Below the pieces are notes generated by a model. That model was not told the origin of the DNA. It made no database searches and saw nothing but the letters and a program-made list of their open reading frames with translations. A stretch of DNA of 64,000 nt from Primulina eburnea (lineage: Eukaryota; Streptophyta; Magnoliopsida; Lamiales; Gesneriaceae): positions 45,181,610 to 45,245,609 of the forward strand of contig NC_133103.1 in the NCBI RefSeq assembly GCF_022965805.1. The letters run 5' to 3'. Shown in pieces: positions 36,969-50,412 of this stretch (its first letter is position 1; each line of letters starts with the position of its first letter). The position numbers and the translations under genes were made by a program.

Positions 36969-39900
36969 TTATTGTTGCCTATTATTCTTTCTTTCTATCT
37001 TGATAGCCTCGTATGAAACCATAACTTCCTTGAATTTAGCTTCAGCAAACTCTGGATGAGACACAGTGGAGCAGGTAGAGCAACTAATCAATCAGACGAA
37101 AGAAAGTTCAAAATAAATATGCAGTCGGTAGTGAAATCAACACCTTTTTTGTCCTGATTCTGATCAGGGTGAAATTCCTTTGCCTTAACTCTGAATGCTG
37201 ACTGTGAACAATGTAGGAGATACGAAAGATTATCACAATTAGACGAGCAAATACAAAAACATGAAGAACTAAAAAGGTCCCATCATTCACAACACAATTG
37301 TCCCATACCCGCAACATGGTTGCAGTTCAAGATCCAAGTGGAGTACAGGCACTATATTATATCATACACTGATAGATGGAGTAGCGTCTACCGATATTGT
37401 TTCGGCACAACAAAAGAAATTTGGGATTTTAGGCAATGTTTCTTTGCTAGAATATCACAACAAAACAATTTGTAGAACCATTTGGATCTTTATCTACTTT
37501 ATTTTTTGCTCATATAATTGTGGCAAAAACTAAAAGAGTAGCAAAAGGAACACATATAATACACCTTCAAAGTTTACGGGAGAGATCAGGAAAATATGAG
37601 AGTTCAGTACCATAAATAAATAATTATTGGACTCAAGAAATGGCAAAAACAGATTTTATCTTCTCCAACCTCTTTCGTTCATGCCATCCCTTCTTTATGT
37701 GCACTCTATCCAGATAAAACAACTCAAAACAGATTCCTGTTCACATCTATTCTTTCAGGCCTTTTCTCTTTGTTTTTAAAAAGTCGCATGTTGCATGAGA
37801 GATATCTTTTCATTTTTTTACCATACATGGACAAGAACAAAATTGAATTGAAAATACCTTTATTTCTTCATCTGTGTAGGGTGTTGTCCTACGCCTGCAC
37901 AGGAAGTAGGCAAAGCAATCACTCTTCACAAGCGACTGTGATTAATCATATAGTATGAAAGAATTTGGTCCAGGCTACCAAAGCACAGTAATATAATTTA
38001 ATATAGTATGAAAATATTTGGTTCACTTATAATTTTTATAATGATGACATATCATTGTTGAAGAATATGTACACAACATATAGAGGCCATCCATGAAAAA
38101 TTGCCTATTTTTACAAGAAAAAGGAGACGGCCTGACACCAATGCGTATTCCTCTTCTACTGATATTATCAGTTGATAAGACTTATAGAGTGAGCGAGACC
38201 ATGACATATGTTATAACTTATAAGTATTATTAAGGAATTGATAATTCGGGATCAAGCAGTTGGGATCTACCGAATTTAAAATGAACACCCAATCTACTTC
38301 AGATTATATTATCCCGAGAAATCCAACTGAACAAATGAGATTCTGACACGTGGTAGATAACATTGATTCGGATTTTCTGAATTAGTCCGGATGCAGCCTT
38401 AAAATGAAAGTTGATTTCTTTTGTTTCCTACACCGCATCCTTCAGATAGAGTTCTACCATATAACTTAGGTTTTCTAGCCAGTTTCTAGGACACTTTGGT
38501 GTCGGGAAGTTTCGGAGCTCGCGTCGACTCGAGGAGGGATCGGTGAACTGAGATCGAGATATCATCAGCGGGCTGACGACGGATGCAAGTAGTGATTTCA
38601 GGATCACTAAGGACAATTTTGCAGCATGTTTGGTAATTCAAAATTTGATTTGACATTGATTTCATTATGTTGGTATTGTCTAGGTTCAGAGCTTTCTGTC
38701 AGAATGTTTTAGTGGGGCACGTGATGTACTGACTGAGATATCCAAACGTAGTATACACACTTATATGCTGCATATTTATCTGTTGCATGATACATGTTTT
38801 ACTGATTTGGCATATCATGTTGAGCCTGATATTCTTTGAGATATACGGTATACCTCGTTTGTTGGGGTATCAACTCTATTCTGTACTGTAGACGATGGGT
38901 CATCAAGAGCTACAGTATCCGACGGGACCCGCGGGCTCTGATGACCTGGACATTGTAGGTTCACGTCTTGATGATGAGTGCGGGAGCCAAAACATGCCCA
39001 GGACAGATCAGAGACTATACACTCAGGCGCCTCTAGACTAAGCATGAGATTCTTGACTTGATCCTTGATATCCGAGCATATTACATTTCGCATGCATCAT
39101 ATCAGTTTGTATACTCATACATTCTCGTATTGGACGATTGTCGCTCACGTTCTTGTTTTCATCTTGAGCACCCCATTCCACGGGACATGTCTTAGGTTGG
39201 ACGTTTTGGATGGCCAGGGCAGTGGCTAGAGCAGTTGGGTTTTCGGTGGTGATCCAGTGGGGGTTTTGTTTGGTTTATCGTATTCTCGTGCAGTATTATG
39301 TTTTCGATATGGTTGTATTAAAGTTTAAGACTGCTGTTATTGTTCAGTTTTCGTTTGGGTTGTAAGATGATTAAGTTATTTGGTTTCCGCTGTATTAATT
39401 GTTGTCATTAAGTTTTAATTTTGCATGCTTATTAGTCTGTTTAGTAGTGGCTCAGGTAAGGACGCTATATTTAGTGGTATCCGAGAATGCAAAGATTTTT
39501 GGGACATTAGTAATTCTGTTTCGAGGAATTAGAGGTTGATTTTGGTTTCTTTTTAGATATCAGGAGATGGAAGCAGTCACGGAAGTGTGGGACATGGCCA
39601 TTATGGCGACAATGAGGTTGGCCGAGAACATCGTCTTAGAGATCGTGACGGAACATTTCCGCCAGCTCTTCGTGAGGCGAAGATGGAGGTAGCTGATTTC
39701 ATGATCCAAGGAAAAGGTCGGAAATGGTGGAAACATGTTTCTGTCATTCTAGTTCAGCAGCATGGGTGGATTCGTTGGGAACATTTCCGTCAGGCCTTCA
39801 TCAATCATCACTTTCCGCTAGCTCTTCGTCAGGCGAAGTTGATGGAACTGGTGACCATTAAGCAAGGAGATTCGAGCATTGAGGATTTCCAAAAGCGTTT

Positions 39901-42900
39901 TACGAATATGTTGCCATACGCTCCTCACATCAGTGAGAATTCTGCAGCAAAATATTCTCACTTTTTGAATGGTTTGAACCAGGAGATTTTTGATCAAGTT
40001 TCTGTCTGTGACGATCCGACTTCGTACAAAGGATTAGTGAATCGTTGTCGTCAAGCCGAGAGCAGTATTGCTTGGAGGAAGACTATGCAAGCTAGCAAAA
40101 GTTCTAGTTCGTTGGGACCGAGGGGTCAATCTTTCAAGAAGTATGTATCTTTTTCTTCTTCCGGTTTTGGAGGGGTGCACAGTTTTGATAGGAAAAAACT
40201 GCTATGTGGCCACTGCGGAGGCAATCACCAGACAGAGAATTGTCTAAGAGTGGTGGTTTTGGTCACATGAAAAGGGATTGCCCTAAACCAAGAGCAAGCT
40301 GAGGAGCAAAACAAGAGAGTCGTTGCAGGTAATTTCCTTTTATGTAGTATTTCAGCATATGTATTAATTGACACTGGAGCATCGCATTCATTCATATCAT
40401 TAATGTTTGTTAAGGAGTATAAACAACCCTATGTGTCATTAGATGTTTTGTTGTCGGTGTCTACACCTATGGGACAAGAGGTTTTAGCTAAGCGACTTGT
40501 AGTAGAATGTTTGTTAGAGTTCGAGGGAAAATACTTGTATGTCAATTTGATGATATTGGCTATGGAAGATTTCGACTGTATTATGGGAATCGACCTATTG
40601 TATAAGTATAGAGCGACCGTAGATTGTTATCGACGTCTCGTTCAGTTTCGTCCAGAAAGAGACGAGAATTGGTTATCTTTCGGTAAGGGAGCTCGAACTC
40701 CAATGCCAGTAGTGTCTGCTGTAAAGGCACAACGGGCTTTAGCGAAAGGAGGAGGAGGATACTTCATTTATGCAGTTGAAGTATCGAAGGATGTAATCGA
40801 CGTGAAGAACATTCCAACTATCTATGAATTTCCTCATGTTTTTCCCGTTGGAATTCATGGATTTCCTCCGGAGAGAGAAGTGGAAGCGGAGATAGAATTG
40901 GTTCAGGAACTGCACCTATCTCCAGAGCACCTTATAGATTGGCACCAACGGAGATCAAAGAGTTGAAACAACAGTTACAAGATCTTCTTGACAAGGGGTA
41001 CATTAGACCCAATGTGTCTCCTTGGGAAGTACCAGTGTTGTTTGTTAAAAAGAATGATGGGTCTATGCGGCTTTGCATAGATTATCGACAGTTGAACCGA
41101 ATAACAGTCAAGAATAAATATCCGTTACCACGGATCGATGATTTGTTTGATCAACTGTAAGGGACTTCAATGTACTCGAAGATTAATGGTTGGGGTATCA
41201 TCAACGTGATATCCCTAAGACTGCATTTCGAACAAGGTATGGGCATTACGAGTTTCTAGTTATGCCATTTGGTTTGACGAATGCTCCAGCAGTATTTATG
41301 GATTTGATGAACTGAGTATCCTACGAGTATCTTGACAAGTTTGTCATTGTCTTTATTGATGACATACTGGTATACTCTTGTAGCATTAAAGAGCATGTAC
41401 AACATTTAAAGATTGTGTTACTAACCTTAAAGAATCACCAACTGTGTGCTAAGTTGAACAAGTGTGAGTTTTGGCTCAGAGTTGTCTTCTTGGGACATGT
41501 TATATCCAAAGATGGGATATTAGTGGATCCTAGCAAGATCGAAGCAGCGTTGAGTTGTGCACGACCGGAATCAGTTCAAGAGATAAGAAGTTTTCTAGGT
41601 TTGGCAGGTTATTACCGGAGAATCATCACGGGATTTTCTCAGATTGCCAAACCATTGACACAACTGACGTGTAAGAATGTGTAGTTCGAATGAACACATG
41701 ATTGTGAAAATAGTTTCAATGAACAGCGACAACGTTTAACAACTACACCAGTTTTAACTCTGCCATCTAGATCAGGAGGATACATTGTGTACAGTGATGC
41801 ATCACTTCAAGGACTTGGGTGTGTTTTAACTCAGAATGGTCATGTGATTGCATATGCATCCAGACACTTGAAGAAGCATCAAGACAATTATCAAGTTTGG
41901 CAGCGATTGTGTTAGCTTTGAAGATCTGGCGACATTATCTCTACGGATAGAGATTTGAGATTTTTACAGATCACAAGAGTTTGAAGTATATCTTCACTCA
42001 AGCAGAGTTGAATATGTGCCAAAGAAGATGGATGAATTTGTTAAAGGATTATGATTGCGAAATCAAATATCATCCAGGATCAGCGAATCTTACCGCTGAT
42101 GCTCTTAGGCGCAAGGTGAGATTATCTGCACTTCAGACAAGTTTCATATATAGTGTAATCCAAAATTGTTGTTCTCTGGGATTTCACTTCCATCATAAGA
42201 AAGGAATGGAATATATTCGAGTAACGAGCATTTTATCTGAACAAACTTTGTATGTCAAAATCAGAGAAGCTCAATTTCTGATCCGAAGATGAAAAAGTTA
42301 ACAAGGTTAGCTAACGGAGACAACACATTTGGCTTTGCGTTCCAAACAGATGGAACCTTGAGTTTGTCAGGGAAAATCATAGTTTCAGAAGATTCTAAAT
42401 TAAGAGACGATATTTTATCTCAAGCTCATAGAAGTAAGTTGAGTATCCACCCTGGAAGCATGAAAATGTATAAGGATTTGAAGACCAGGTTTTGGTGGAA
42501 AGTTATGAAGAGTGTTTACCAGTTTGTAGCCAAGTGTTTGGTTTGTCAACAAGTGTAAGCTGAACATCGTCGACGAGGAGGATTACTTCAAAATCTTCCT
42601 ATCCCTGAATGGAAGTGGGAACGAGAATGTGACGATGTATTTTGTGACCCACTTGCCGTTGTCATCTAAGAATTGTGATGCTATCTGGGTTGTTGTAGAT
42701 CAACTGACTAAGTCAGCACATTTCATTCCGTATAATCGGGAATATAGTTTCGATCGCATGGCAAGACTATACATTCAAGAGATTCATAAATATCATGGTG
42801 TGCCAACAAGTATAGTCAGTGACAGAGACCCACGCTTTATCTCAAAGTTTTGGGGAAGTTTCCAAAAAGCGTTGGAAACGACATTGAGTCTGAGTACTGC

Positions 42901-45900
42901 CTATCATCCAGAGACTGATGGACAGTCTGAGAAGACTATTCAGACACTCGAGGACATGTTGTGTGCTTGTGCTTTGGATTTTGGACCAGCATGGCATGAT
43001 CATCTGCCGCTTGTAGAGTTTGCAGATAACAATAGCTACCACAGCAGCATCGGTATGGCTCCGTTCGAAGCATTGTATGGTAGACGTTGTCATACTCCAT
43101 TGTTTTGAGACGAAGTACCACAAGCGATTGACCAAGTGGAATTGATCAAGAAGAGAATTAAAACTGCACAAGATCGTCAATCGAGTTACGCGAATACCAA
43201 GCGTAGACCTCTACAGTTTCAGTCAGAGGAAAAAAAATTTCCTCACCATTCCGCAGAGTAATGAGATTTGGACTCAAGGGAAAGTTAGCCCCAAGATTCA
43301 TCGGACCTTTCGAGATCTTAGAATGTGTTGAAAATTTGGCGTATCGATTGGCTTTACCGCTGTATCTGTCCAGCATTCATAATGTCTTTCATGTATCGTT
43401 GCTACGACAATATGTAGCAGATGAATCGCACGTTCTTGGTCCGACAGATGTTCAACTTGAAGAAGACTTGACTTATGTTGAGTAGCCGTTTTAATACTGG
43501 GTAGGAAAGAGAAAAAGCTCAGAAACAAGACCGTTCCACTTGTTCTAGTGCAATGGCAATGCCGAGGTACTGCTGAAGCGACTTGAGAATTAGAGAGTCG
43601 TATGCGCTCAGAGTATCCACATTTCTTTTGAGTTGTATCTTTGTAATCATGAGTTGTGTTTTATTCAGTTGTCTTGTATTTCAGTTCTGATTTCGAGAAC
43701 AAAATCTTTGTAAGGAGGGGAGGACGTAATGACCCGAATCCTTATTTTGAATTAAGTACTAATTAAGAAATAATTAAAGAGTTGTTAATTAAGTATTAAT
43801 AAAGAATTAATAATTCGGGATCAAGCTGTTGGGATCCACCGAATTTAAAATGGACAACCCAATCTACTTCAGATAACATTATCCTGAGAAATCCAACTGA
43901 ACAAATGAGATTGATTCAGAAATAATTAAAGAGTTGTTAATTAAGTATTAATAAAGAATTAATAATTCGGGATCAAGCTGTTGGGATCCACCGAATTTAA
44001 AATGGACAACCCAATCTACTTCAGATAACATTATCCTGAGAAATCCAACTGAACAAATGAGATTCTGACACGTGATAGATAACATTGATTCGGATTTTCT
44101 GAACTAGTCCGGATGCCGCCTCTAAATGGAAGTTGATTTCTTTTGTTTCCTACACCAGATCCTTCAGAGAGAGTTCTAGCCATATAACTTAGGTTTTCTA
44201 GCCAGTTTCTAGGGCACTTTGGTGTCGGGAAGTTTCAGAGCTAGCGTAGACTCGAGTAGGGGTCGATGAAGTGAGATCGATACATTATCAGCGGGCCGAC
44301 GAGGAACGCAGGTATAATCCTAAAGCCTTAAATAGTGATTTCAGGATCATTAAGGAAACTTTGCAGCATGTTTGGTAATTCAGGATCTGATTTGATAGTG
44401 ATTTCATTATGTTGGAATTGTCTAAGTTTAGAGCTTTCTGTCAGATTCTTTTAGTGAGGTAAATGATGTACTGACTGAGATATCCAAGTGTAGTGTACAC
44501 ACTTATATGCAGTATATTTATCTGTTGCATGATACATGTTTTACTGCTTTGACATATTATGTATGACATATCATGTTAAGCCTGATATCCTTTGAGATAT
44601 ACCATGTTTGTTGGGGCCGCTCAACCCTATTCTATATTGTGGACGATGGAGCATCGAGAGCTACAGTGTCTGACGGGACCCGCGGGCTCTGATGACCTGG
44701 ACATTGTGCGTCCACGTCTTGATGATGAGTGTGGGAGCCAAAACATGTCTAAGACAAATTAGAGACTATACACTCAGGCGCCTCTACACTGAGAATGAGA
44801 TTCTTGACTCGATTCTTGATATCCGAGCATAGTGCATTTAGCATGCATCATATCAGTTTGTATACTCATCCATTTTTGCATGGGGTGATTGTTGCTCACG
44901 TCCTTGTTTTCATCTTGGGCACCCGTTCCACAGGGCAGAATTAGGTTGGACGGTTCGAACGGCCAAGGCAGTGGCTAGAGCAGTTGGGTTTTCGGTAGTG
45001 TTCTAGTGGAGGTTTTGTTTGGTTTATCGCATTCTCGTGTAGTATTATGTTTTTGATTTGGTTGTATTAAAGTTTAAGACTGCTGTTATTATTCTGTTTT
45101 CGTTTGGGTTGTAAGATAATTAAGTTATTTGGTTTCCGTTGTGTTAATTGTTGTTATTAAGTTTTAATTTTGCATACTTATTAGTCTGTTTAGTAGTAGC
45201 TCGACTAAGAACGCTACAGATAACCTTGTTTAAGATTCAATAACCTTTTAGTACACAGGATAAAATAGCACAAAATCACCCAAAAATTAAAGCTTGTCCT
45301 AAAATATTGCTACCCAAAAACCTCTCTTCTGATAGTAATACAAGTAAATAACATGGCTTCTTTGACCAGGAAACTCGACTATATTAATAACGACATCCAT
45401 TTGTCAAGGATGAAACTAAGGATGCCTTGTTTGGAAAATTATATCAGCACTACCATCCATGCAAGAATATAGGTAAAGCAAAGTAATTTGGAAAGAAACC
45501 ACTGAATTGATAGGCACTAAATTTTATCCAACAGTATACACACACACATTCACTACAATACCAAGTAAAGATATGAATAATACTTATACACAAAGGTTTG
45601 ATAAAAATACTACTTACACACAAAGGATTTGATAAAAATACTATAGACTACTTCGATGAAAGTGAAAATATAGGCGCTCTATATGAAGTTGATTTGAAAA
45701 GGCTGTTTTCTGATATCTCAAAAAGATTACCTGTCAAGGCCAAGTATAGAGTAGTGATGTGATAATGGAGCTCTTTCCGTGGCCCGAGGCGTCTCCCTAA
45801 AATTACTACCATGATCTCTGAACGACGTATCCGCATTCCAGTACCAGTCATTTCTCTGAGAGTTCTGATGATATGCACCTTGGCTATTTTCTTGCCAATT

Positions 45901-48876
45901 CTGGTAACTCTTCTTGAATTTATTTCTCTCTCTGTTAAATACACTCTGCATGCGCCGAATTCTCTCCTAAAAGAAGCATAAAAAAATTGATAAACAATAT
46001 AATAGACAATTTGAATTACATAAATTTAAAGCAGAAATGTACATGCTGGAGCACACTAAAATTTCAGAAACTTTTCCTTTGAGCAACATATTAGTGTACT
46101 TCTTTGACATCTGGAAGAACTAGCCTAATTGTTCGATAAGAGAACAAATTATGCTCCTCTTTTTTATTTTCTAAAAATGAAATGAAACAAGAATAAACAA
46201 CTGTACAATAGAATTTGTGATCTGAGTGCCAAGTCTAAATTGATAAGAAAAGTACAAGTGCAGACTTATAAAAAAAAATATAATCCACCTCCCAGCCAAT
46301 CTTTTTCAAGCCTGAAACTTTAACATCATTTCAATATAATTTTGGAAAGCCCTGGTGTACAACACAGACTAGCATCAAGCTTGATTTTTTGGCTAAAGAT
46401 TCTTATAAATGAGAAGAGAACTTTATGTCAATCTGTGAATATTTTGAAAAAAGAAAAGCATACACCATAATACAAATTAAAGAATTCAAGAAAGACATAT
46501 AATTCTCCAACGAAAAGAAGAGAGACATATAAGGAGCAGTCCTGAAGCTGATAACAACTTGCAGCTTCAGCAGCACCAGTTTCTATGCTACTTATTTTTA
46601 ATATTCAAAATATGACCAAATAGCTGATTAAAGATGATGATATCTTGCAGCTTCAGCTGCACAAGTTTCTCAGCTACTTATTTTTAATATCTACAACATG
46701 AATAAGTAGCTGCATAATATCTTGTGGAATGGGAATCCTCTAGTATACTAAACTTTGGATTAATAACTGCAGAAAACAAAGAGACAAAAGAAGTACGATT
46801 TAATAGTTTTCTTAGAAAAAACAAAATCAGCCAGGAAAAAACACCTTACGTGCTTACCACTCTCTCAAGTTCTTCTTCATATTCTTCTCGCATACGACGA
46901 TTATATCTTTTCCATGCTTCCTCCTGAAAAGAAGTTCGAAAAGAGCGACTATCTCTCCATGATGATTGAGATCTGCTCAACTTTTTGCAGTTCAATGACA
47001 TTCAAGGTTAGCAAATGGAAATAAAGCAAGTTAGGATGCAAACGTTACAAATTAATGGATCTAGCCTTGCAGATGATCGTATACTGCCAAAAATATTCGT
47101 AAATATAAAATGTGAGTGATGAACTGATGAAGCAAATGATTACCTGAGTGTATACCCAATCAGCGGTTCTTCGCAATTGGGTTACCTGCGTCATCTATGA
47201 CAAATTACAACAAAATTCCAAAACAGCACACTTCATGGAAGTATCATACAAATAACAATGGCAACCATTCGCCACCACATACACCTTTCAAAAAAAGCTT
47301 AGAATATTTATCTAGCTAATTTTACAGTCATTTATACAAAAAATTGTTGGAATTTTTTTATTCTTTTTCATGAATTTCCATGCTGCAGTATGCTTCTCTT
47401 GTCACTATTGCCATTCGCCACCACATACACCTTTCAAAACAAGCGTAGAATATTTATCTAGCTAATTTTACAGTCATTTATACAAAAAAATGTTGGAATT
47501 TTTTTATTCTTTTTCATGAATTTCCATGCTGCAGTATGCTTCTCTCGTCACTAATGGTCTGTCCTGTGCTTGAATCTTTCAAATATATTTTAAATTGCTG
47601 CTTTAGTCTTATAGTGATTGGCTTTTCTTGACCTCTCTCTTTTGTTTGATGGTTTCGAGGAAATAAAAAAAATATCATCGGTTTGGAAACATTTAAGTCG
47701 CTCGTTGCATTCTTGGTTTTCACTTTTCGAAGGACTTTCCCCCCACATAAATCTAAATTGTTAACTGTTAAGAATTATAAAATTTCACAAGTAGACATGG
47801 CACTTTCTCCATCTCCCTGTAACATCCTCTCGCACAAATACACCATCATGCTGGCCAAAGAGATGCACTTATATTACATTATGATCCAGAAAAGTCTCAG
47901 TGAACAGGAGAAAAAAGATCGGTAAAAACATAAGGAGGAAATGGGGTATGCTCCAAAGTGAGAAGCACACATGAAAAATCCTAGTACTGGGTAGACAAGA
48001 AAAGAAATGTATCTTTTGTGCTGATATCTATCAATGAGAGCATTCTTACCTTGCAGAACACCGAGTGAGCACAGTATATGATAAATTGAAAAACACATTC
48101 TAAGAGAATGGCTTCGCCATCATAATTTCAGAGGTGTACAGTCACAAAAAATAAATAGACTTTCAAGATCAGAACGTCGATAAAATTAAGTTGCTTCTTT
48201 TGTTTATCTTCTAGAATATTTCCGGCTAAAAGGAACACAAATGCTCATACCCCACGTCCTTTCACTCCTTCTAAACCATAGTCATCAGAAGTGCAAGGAG
48301 CACAAACGCATGGAGGTATTGCAGTGCTTAGGCTTACATCTTCATGAAAGCCAGATTAAAGGTTTCAAGACTTTTCCTTTTCCTAAAGCTCGTATTTTTC
48401 GGTCTTAAGAATGGACTTTTAGTTAATGAGTTCCATGACTCTGGCCAAGATAGAAACCCAAATAAGCCTCGCACCCTATTATTACTGAAATACACATTTT
48501 AACCACGTTCTAAACCTTCCCCCTTTAAAAAAGGAAATTTCACAAAGCTTCACAAATGATAAGACAATTAGTCGTATACTCAATGTAATCCTTAAACCTG
48601 ATATTTACGACACTCTGAAATTCCGCTTCAACTTCTCAACAAAAGAAAATAAATGCACAACCCGAAAGAAAATTCTACCATTCGCAGCTATAACGCAGAA
48701 ACTGACACGAACCTAATGAAACGCGATAAACTTACGGCGAAGGTGGTGGCAGTAGCTCCTATTAACCCAAAAATCAGAATCCCCCATAGCTTCATGTCCT
48801 CTTTATCCCTATGACCTCCACTTCGATCGGGCCATGGATTATCACTCTTCCCTTCATCGGGTTCCTCGTTGCTCAT
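36969..48876 (-). CDS. J-domain (DnaJ) membrane protein
   Basis: Seven minus-strand exons can be joined at GT-AG sites with consistent phases: 48876-48736, 47185-47144, 46980-46858, 45966-45731, 37894-37858, 37201-37144 and 37051-36969. They give 239 residues. The N terminus ([17 protein letters not shown]) is acidic, a single membrane helix lies at about 30-48, a charged region rich in EEYEEELER follows, and the C-terminal J domain spans about 170-235. Its HPD motif (204-206) is in exon 6. J proteins stimulate Hsp70 ATPase; this one is probably membrane-anchored, with its partner unknown. The J domain is spread over exons 4-7, and intron 4 (45730 to 37895, 7.8 kb) holds a chromovirus. The start at 48876 was chosen because the sequence downstream matches the family as I remember it; an in-frame ATG at 48906 is the alternative. 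Confidence 0.88.
38199..39469 (+). repeat. Chromovirus 5' LTR
   Basis: It ends GGACGCTATA. TGGTATCCGAG follows at 39474, a degenerate tRNA-Met-like primer-binding site. The first 40 or so bases are badly diverged from the 3' LTR. It differs from the 3' LTR at many positions, so the insertion is old. Confidence 0.75.
39566..43640 (+). pseudogene. Chromovirus gag-pol polyprotein, disrupted
   Basis: Domains in order: Gag (about 39690-40190, RKWWKHVSV and [14 protein letters not shown]), zinc knuckles (40200-40300), protease with [12 protein letters not shown] (about 40363-40400), reverse transcriptase (40960-41690, with [20 protein letters not shown] and FIDDILVYS near 41352-41380), RNase H (41770-42110), integrase zinc-binding region (42430-42558), integrase core (42690-43100, with SDRDPRF and [12 protein letters not shown]) and a decayed chromodomain (about 43540-43630, [16 protein letters not shown] read across a frameshift). 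Stops occur at about 41158, 41313, 41682 and 43106, with several shifts. It is non-functional, but all chromovirus domains are still readable. Confidence 0.9.
43725..45218 (+). repeat. Chromovirus 3' LTR
   Basis: It starts CGTAATGACCCG, a one-base change from the usual TGTAATGACCCG, and ends GAACGCTACA. It contains a 152-bp tandem duplication near its start. Confidence 0.85.
43766..44069 (+). repeat. 152-bp tandem duplication in the 3' LTR
   Basis: Units 43766-43917 and 43918-44069 are almost identical, both containing TTCGGGATCAAGCTGTTGGG. The 5' LTR has one copy, so the duplication arose after insertion or by a copying error. Confidence 0.95.
47265..47556. repeat. 146-bp tandem duplication in DnaJ intron 1
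   Basis: Units 47265-47410 and 47411-47556 share CCATTCGCCACCACATACAC through GCAGTATGCTTCTC with only a few changes. It is purely intronic. Confidence 0.95.
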
Positions 48877-49356
48877 CCTTGAAATCGAGTATTGTTCCTG
48901 GAACAATCAAAATAGGGAAATTTGATCGATCGATTATTAATATTTCACTTCCATTTTTTATAGAATGGAACTTCAAATTGAATTTCTTCGGAGTTCAAAA
49001 CCACGGGCTTCAATTTGGGAAATCAGGTTTTTGTCGTCACCAGCTGATTCAATTCAGATTGGTTTTGACCGGTTGGCAGCAATCGGACTGCTTTTGTTTT
49101 AAGACCAGTATCGACGAAATTACGATACATATATTTTATTTGGATAATCTATGAAAATTTATTATTTTTCATATCAAAAATATTATTTTTTTATTGTAAA
49201 TATCGATATAGTTGATCGTTTTACATGACACCTACTCTTATTTTAATTAATACCACTTATAAATTTAAAAAAATAATGTAACTATATATAATAATTAATG
49301 TATGTTATATTAGACTTGGAAATAATCTGGTTAATAATTTAGCATTTTTTATTCAA
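48877..49356. other. DnaJ promoter region and pararetrovirus border
   Basis: The part nearest 48877 should hold the DnaJ 5' UTR and promoter on the minus strand. Composition turns strongly AT-rich at about 49130, probably the junction with viral sequence. No primer-binding site is found here. Confidence 0.45.
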
Positions 49357-50412
49357 ATGAATATTTTCAGTTTAAAAGAAACTGTTCATAACAGTTTAAA
49401 TGAAGAATATGATTTACCTGAAAATTTAGATTTATTGAATAAATGGACTATTCCTAAGATATAATCTAAAATGATCTATAAGTTAGAAACTTTTGAAAAA
49501 ATTAGTTTTAAACAAATAGTTAAAACTACAGAATCATCAGTACCTCTTCATAATGAAGAAATGGTTATTAGATTGTTAAATAATAAATATATTATGCCTT
49601 ATATGAAAAATTTTAAATTTATTCATATAGGTTTAATTCAAATTGCTTTTAGACCTTTAACTTTAGAAGGTTTACCAAAAAGCTTCATAGCAGCTTTAAG
49701 AGATGGTAGGAATTTGAATTGGAAACAATCCTTGATGGGAATAATTCAATCTAGTCTGGCACATGGTCCAGTATATTTTGATGTTTATCCTAATATATCT
49801 TTATCTTTGTCTGATATTAATATATTAGATTCTTTAACATTAAATGTTAAAACTCATTGTTATAATTATACTCCTGGCACAGAAGTCATATGTATCTGTT
49901 ATCGTATTTATTATAAACCATTATTTACACTAAATCCTATTTGTAAAAGAATAGATAAAAAATTAAATGAAACTATTCTCATAGAAACTAATTTTAATAG
50001 ATCTAATATTACAACCCGTAGATCTATAAAATGGGAAGAAATTGAATTTCCAGAAAACTGGATAATTGAACAAGCTGTTCCTAGAAATCCTATAATAAAT
50101 AGATATTTACAACAAGTTATACAAAATAATGAAGGATCTGTTCAAATACAGTTTAATAATGAACAAAGAAGATTATTACCATCTTCTATTTATGCTAGAT
50201 CAAGATCTAGTCATTCTTTTATTTCTCCTCTAGATTATATGGTAGATATACCACAAACTTTTAGAGCATCTACTTCTCAAGTTAGAGAAGAATTAGAATC
50301 TACTAATACAGTAGATGATTTAATTAAAAATCAAAATAATATTGTTCATAAAAGTAACTTTCAAAAAGTTAGAGAAACTGATACAGTTTCAGAAATGAAT
50401 TTTAGTATTTAA
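49357..50412 (+). pseudogene. Pararetroviral movement protein (30K superfamily)
   Basis: The frame from ATG at 49357 to TAA at 50410-50412 is open except for one stop at 49462-49464; from the ATG at 49471 it is uninterrupted for 313 codons. The central part has the character of 30K-type cell-to-cell movement proteins of plant pararetroviruses: alternating beta-strand-like hydrophobic segments and a GPVYFDVYPN phrase at about 49764-49793. A polar, Asn/Ser-rich C-terminal tail follows. The next frame starts immediately with ATG at 50413. The family assignment rests on pattern recognition and gene order, not a search. Confidence 0.7.

Larger units (their letters stand above)
38199..45218 (+). 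mobile_element. Ty3/gypsy chromovirus inside the DnaJ intron 4
   Basis: The parts are a 5' LTR (about 38199-39469), an internal region with gag-pol and chromodomain remnants, a polypurine tract TAAGGAGGGGAGGA (43711-43724) and a 3' LTR (43725-45218). The LTRs share long blocks such as GACACGTGRTAGATAACATT and TTTGGTGTCGGGAAGTTTC. It lies antisense to the host gene. After the 3' LTR the bases are GATAA; the same pentamer occurs at 38174-38178, about 20 bases before the apparent LTR start, so a target duplication is possible but not clean. Confidence 0.88.

Noticed and set aside
38174..38178. GATAA as a clean target duplication for the chromovirus
   Set aside because: It lies about 20 bases outside the apparent 5' LTR start, whose first bases are too diverged to place; the pentamer match may be chance.
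42842..43180. Antisense open frames over the chromovirus integrase
   Set aside because: They are shadows of the conserved integrase frame on the plus strand.
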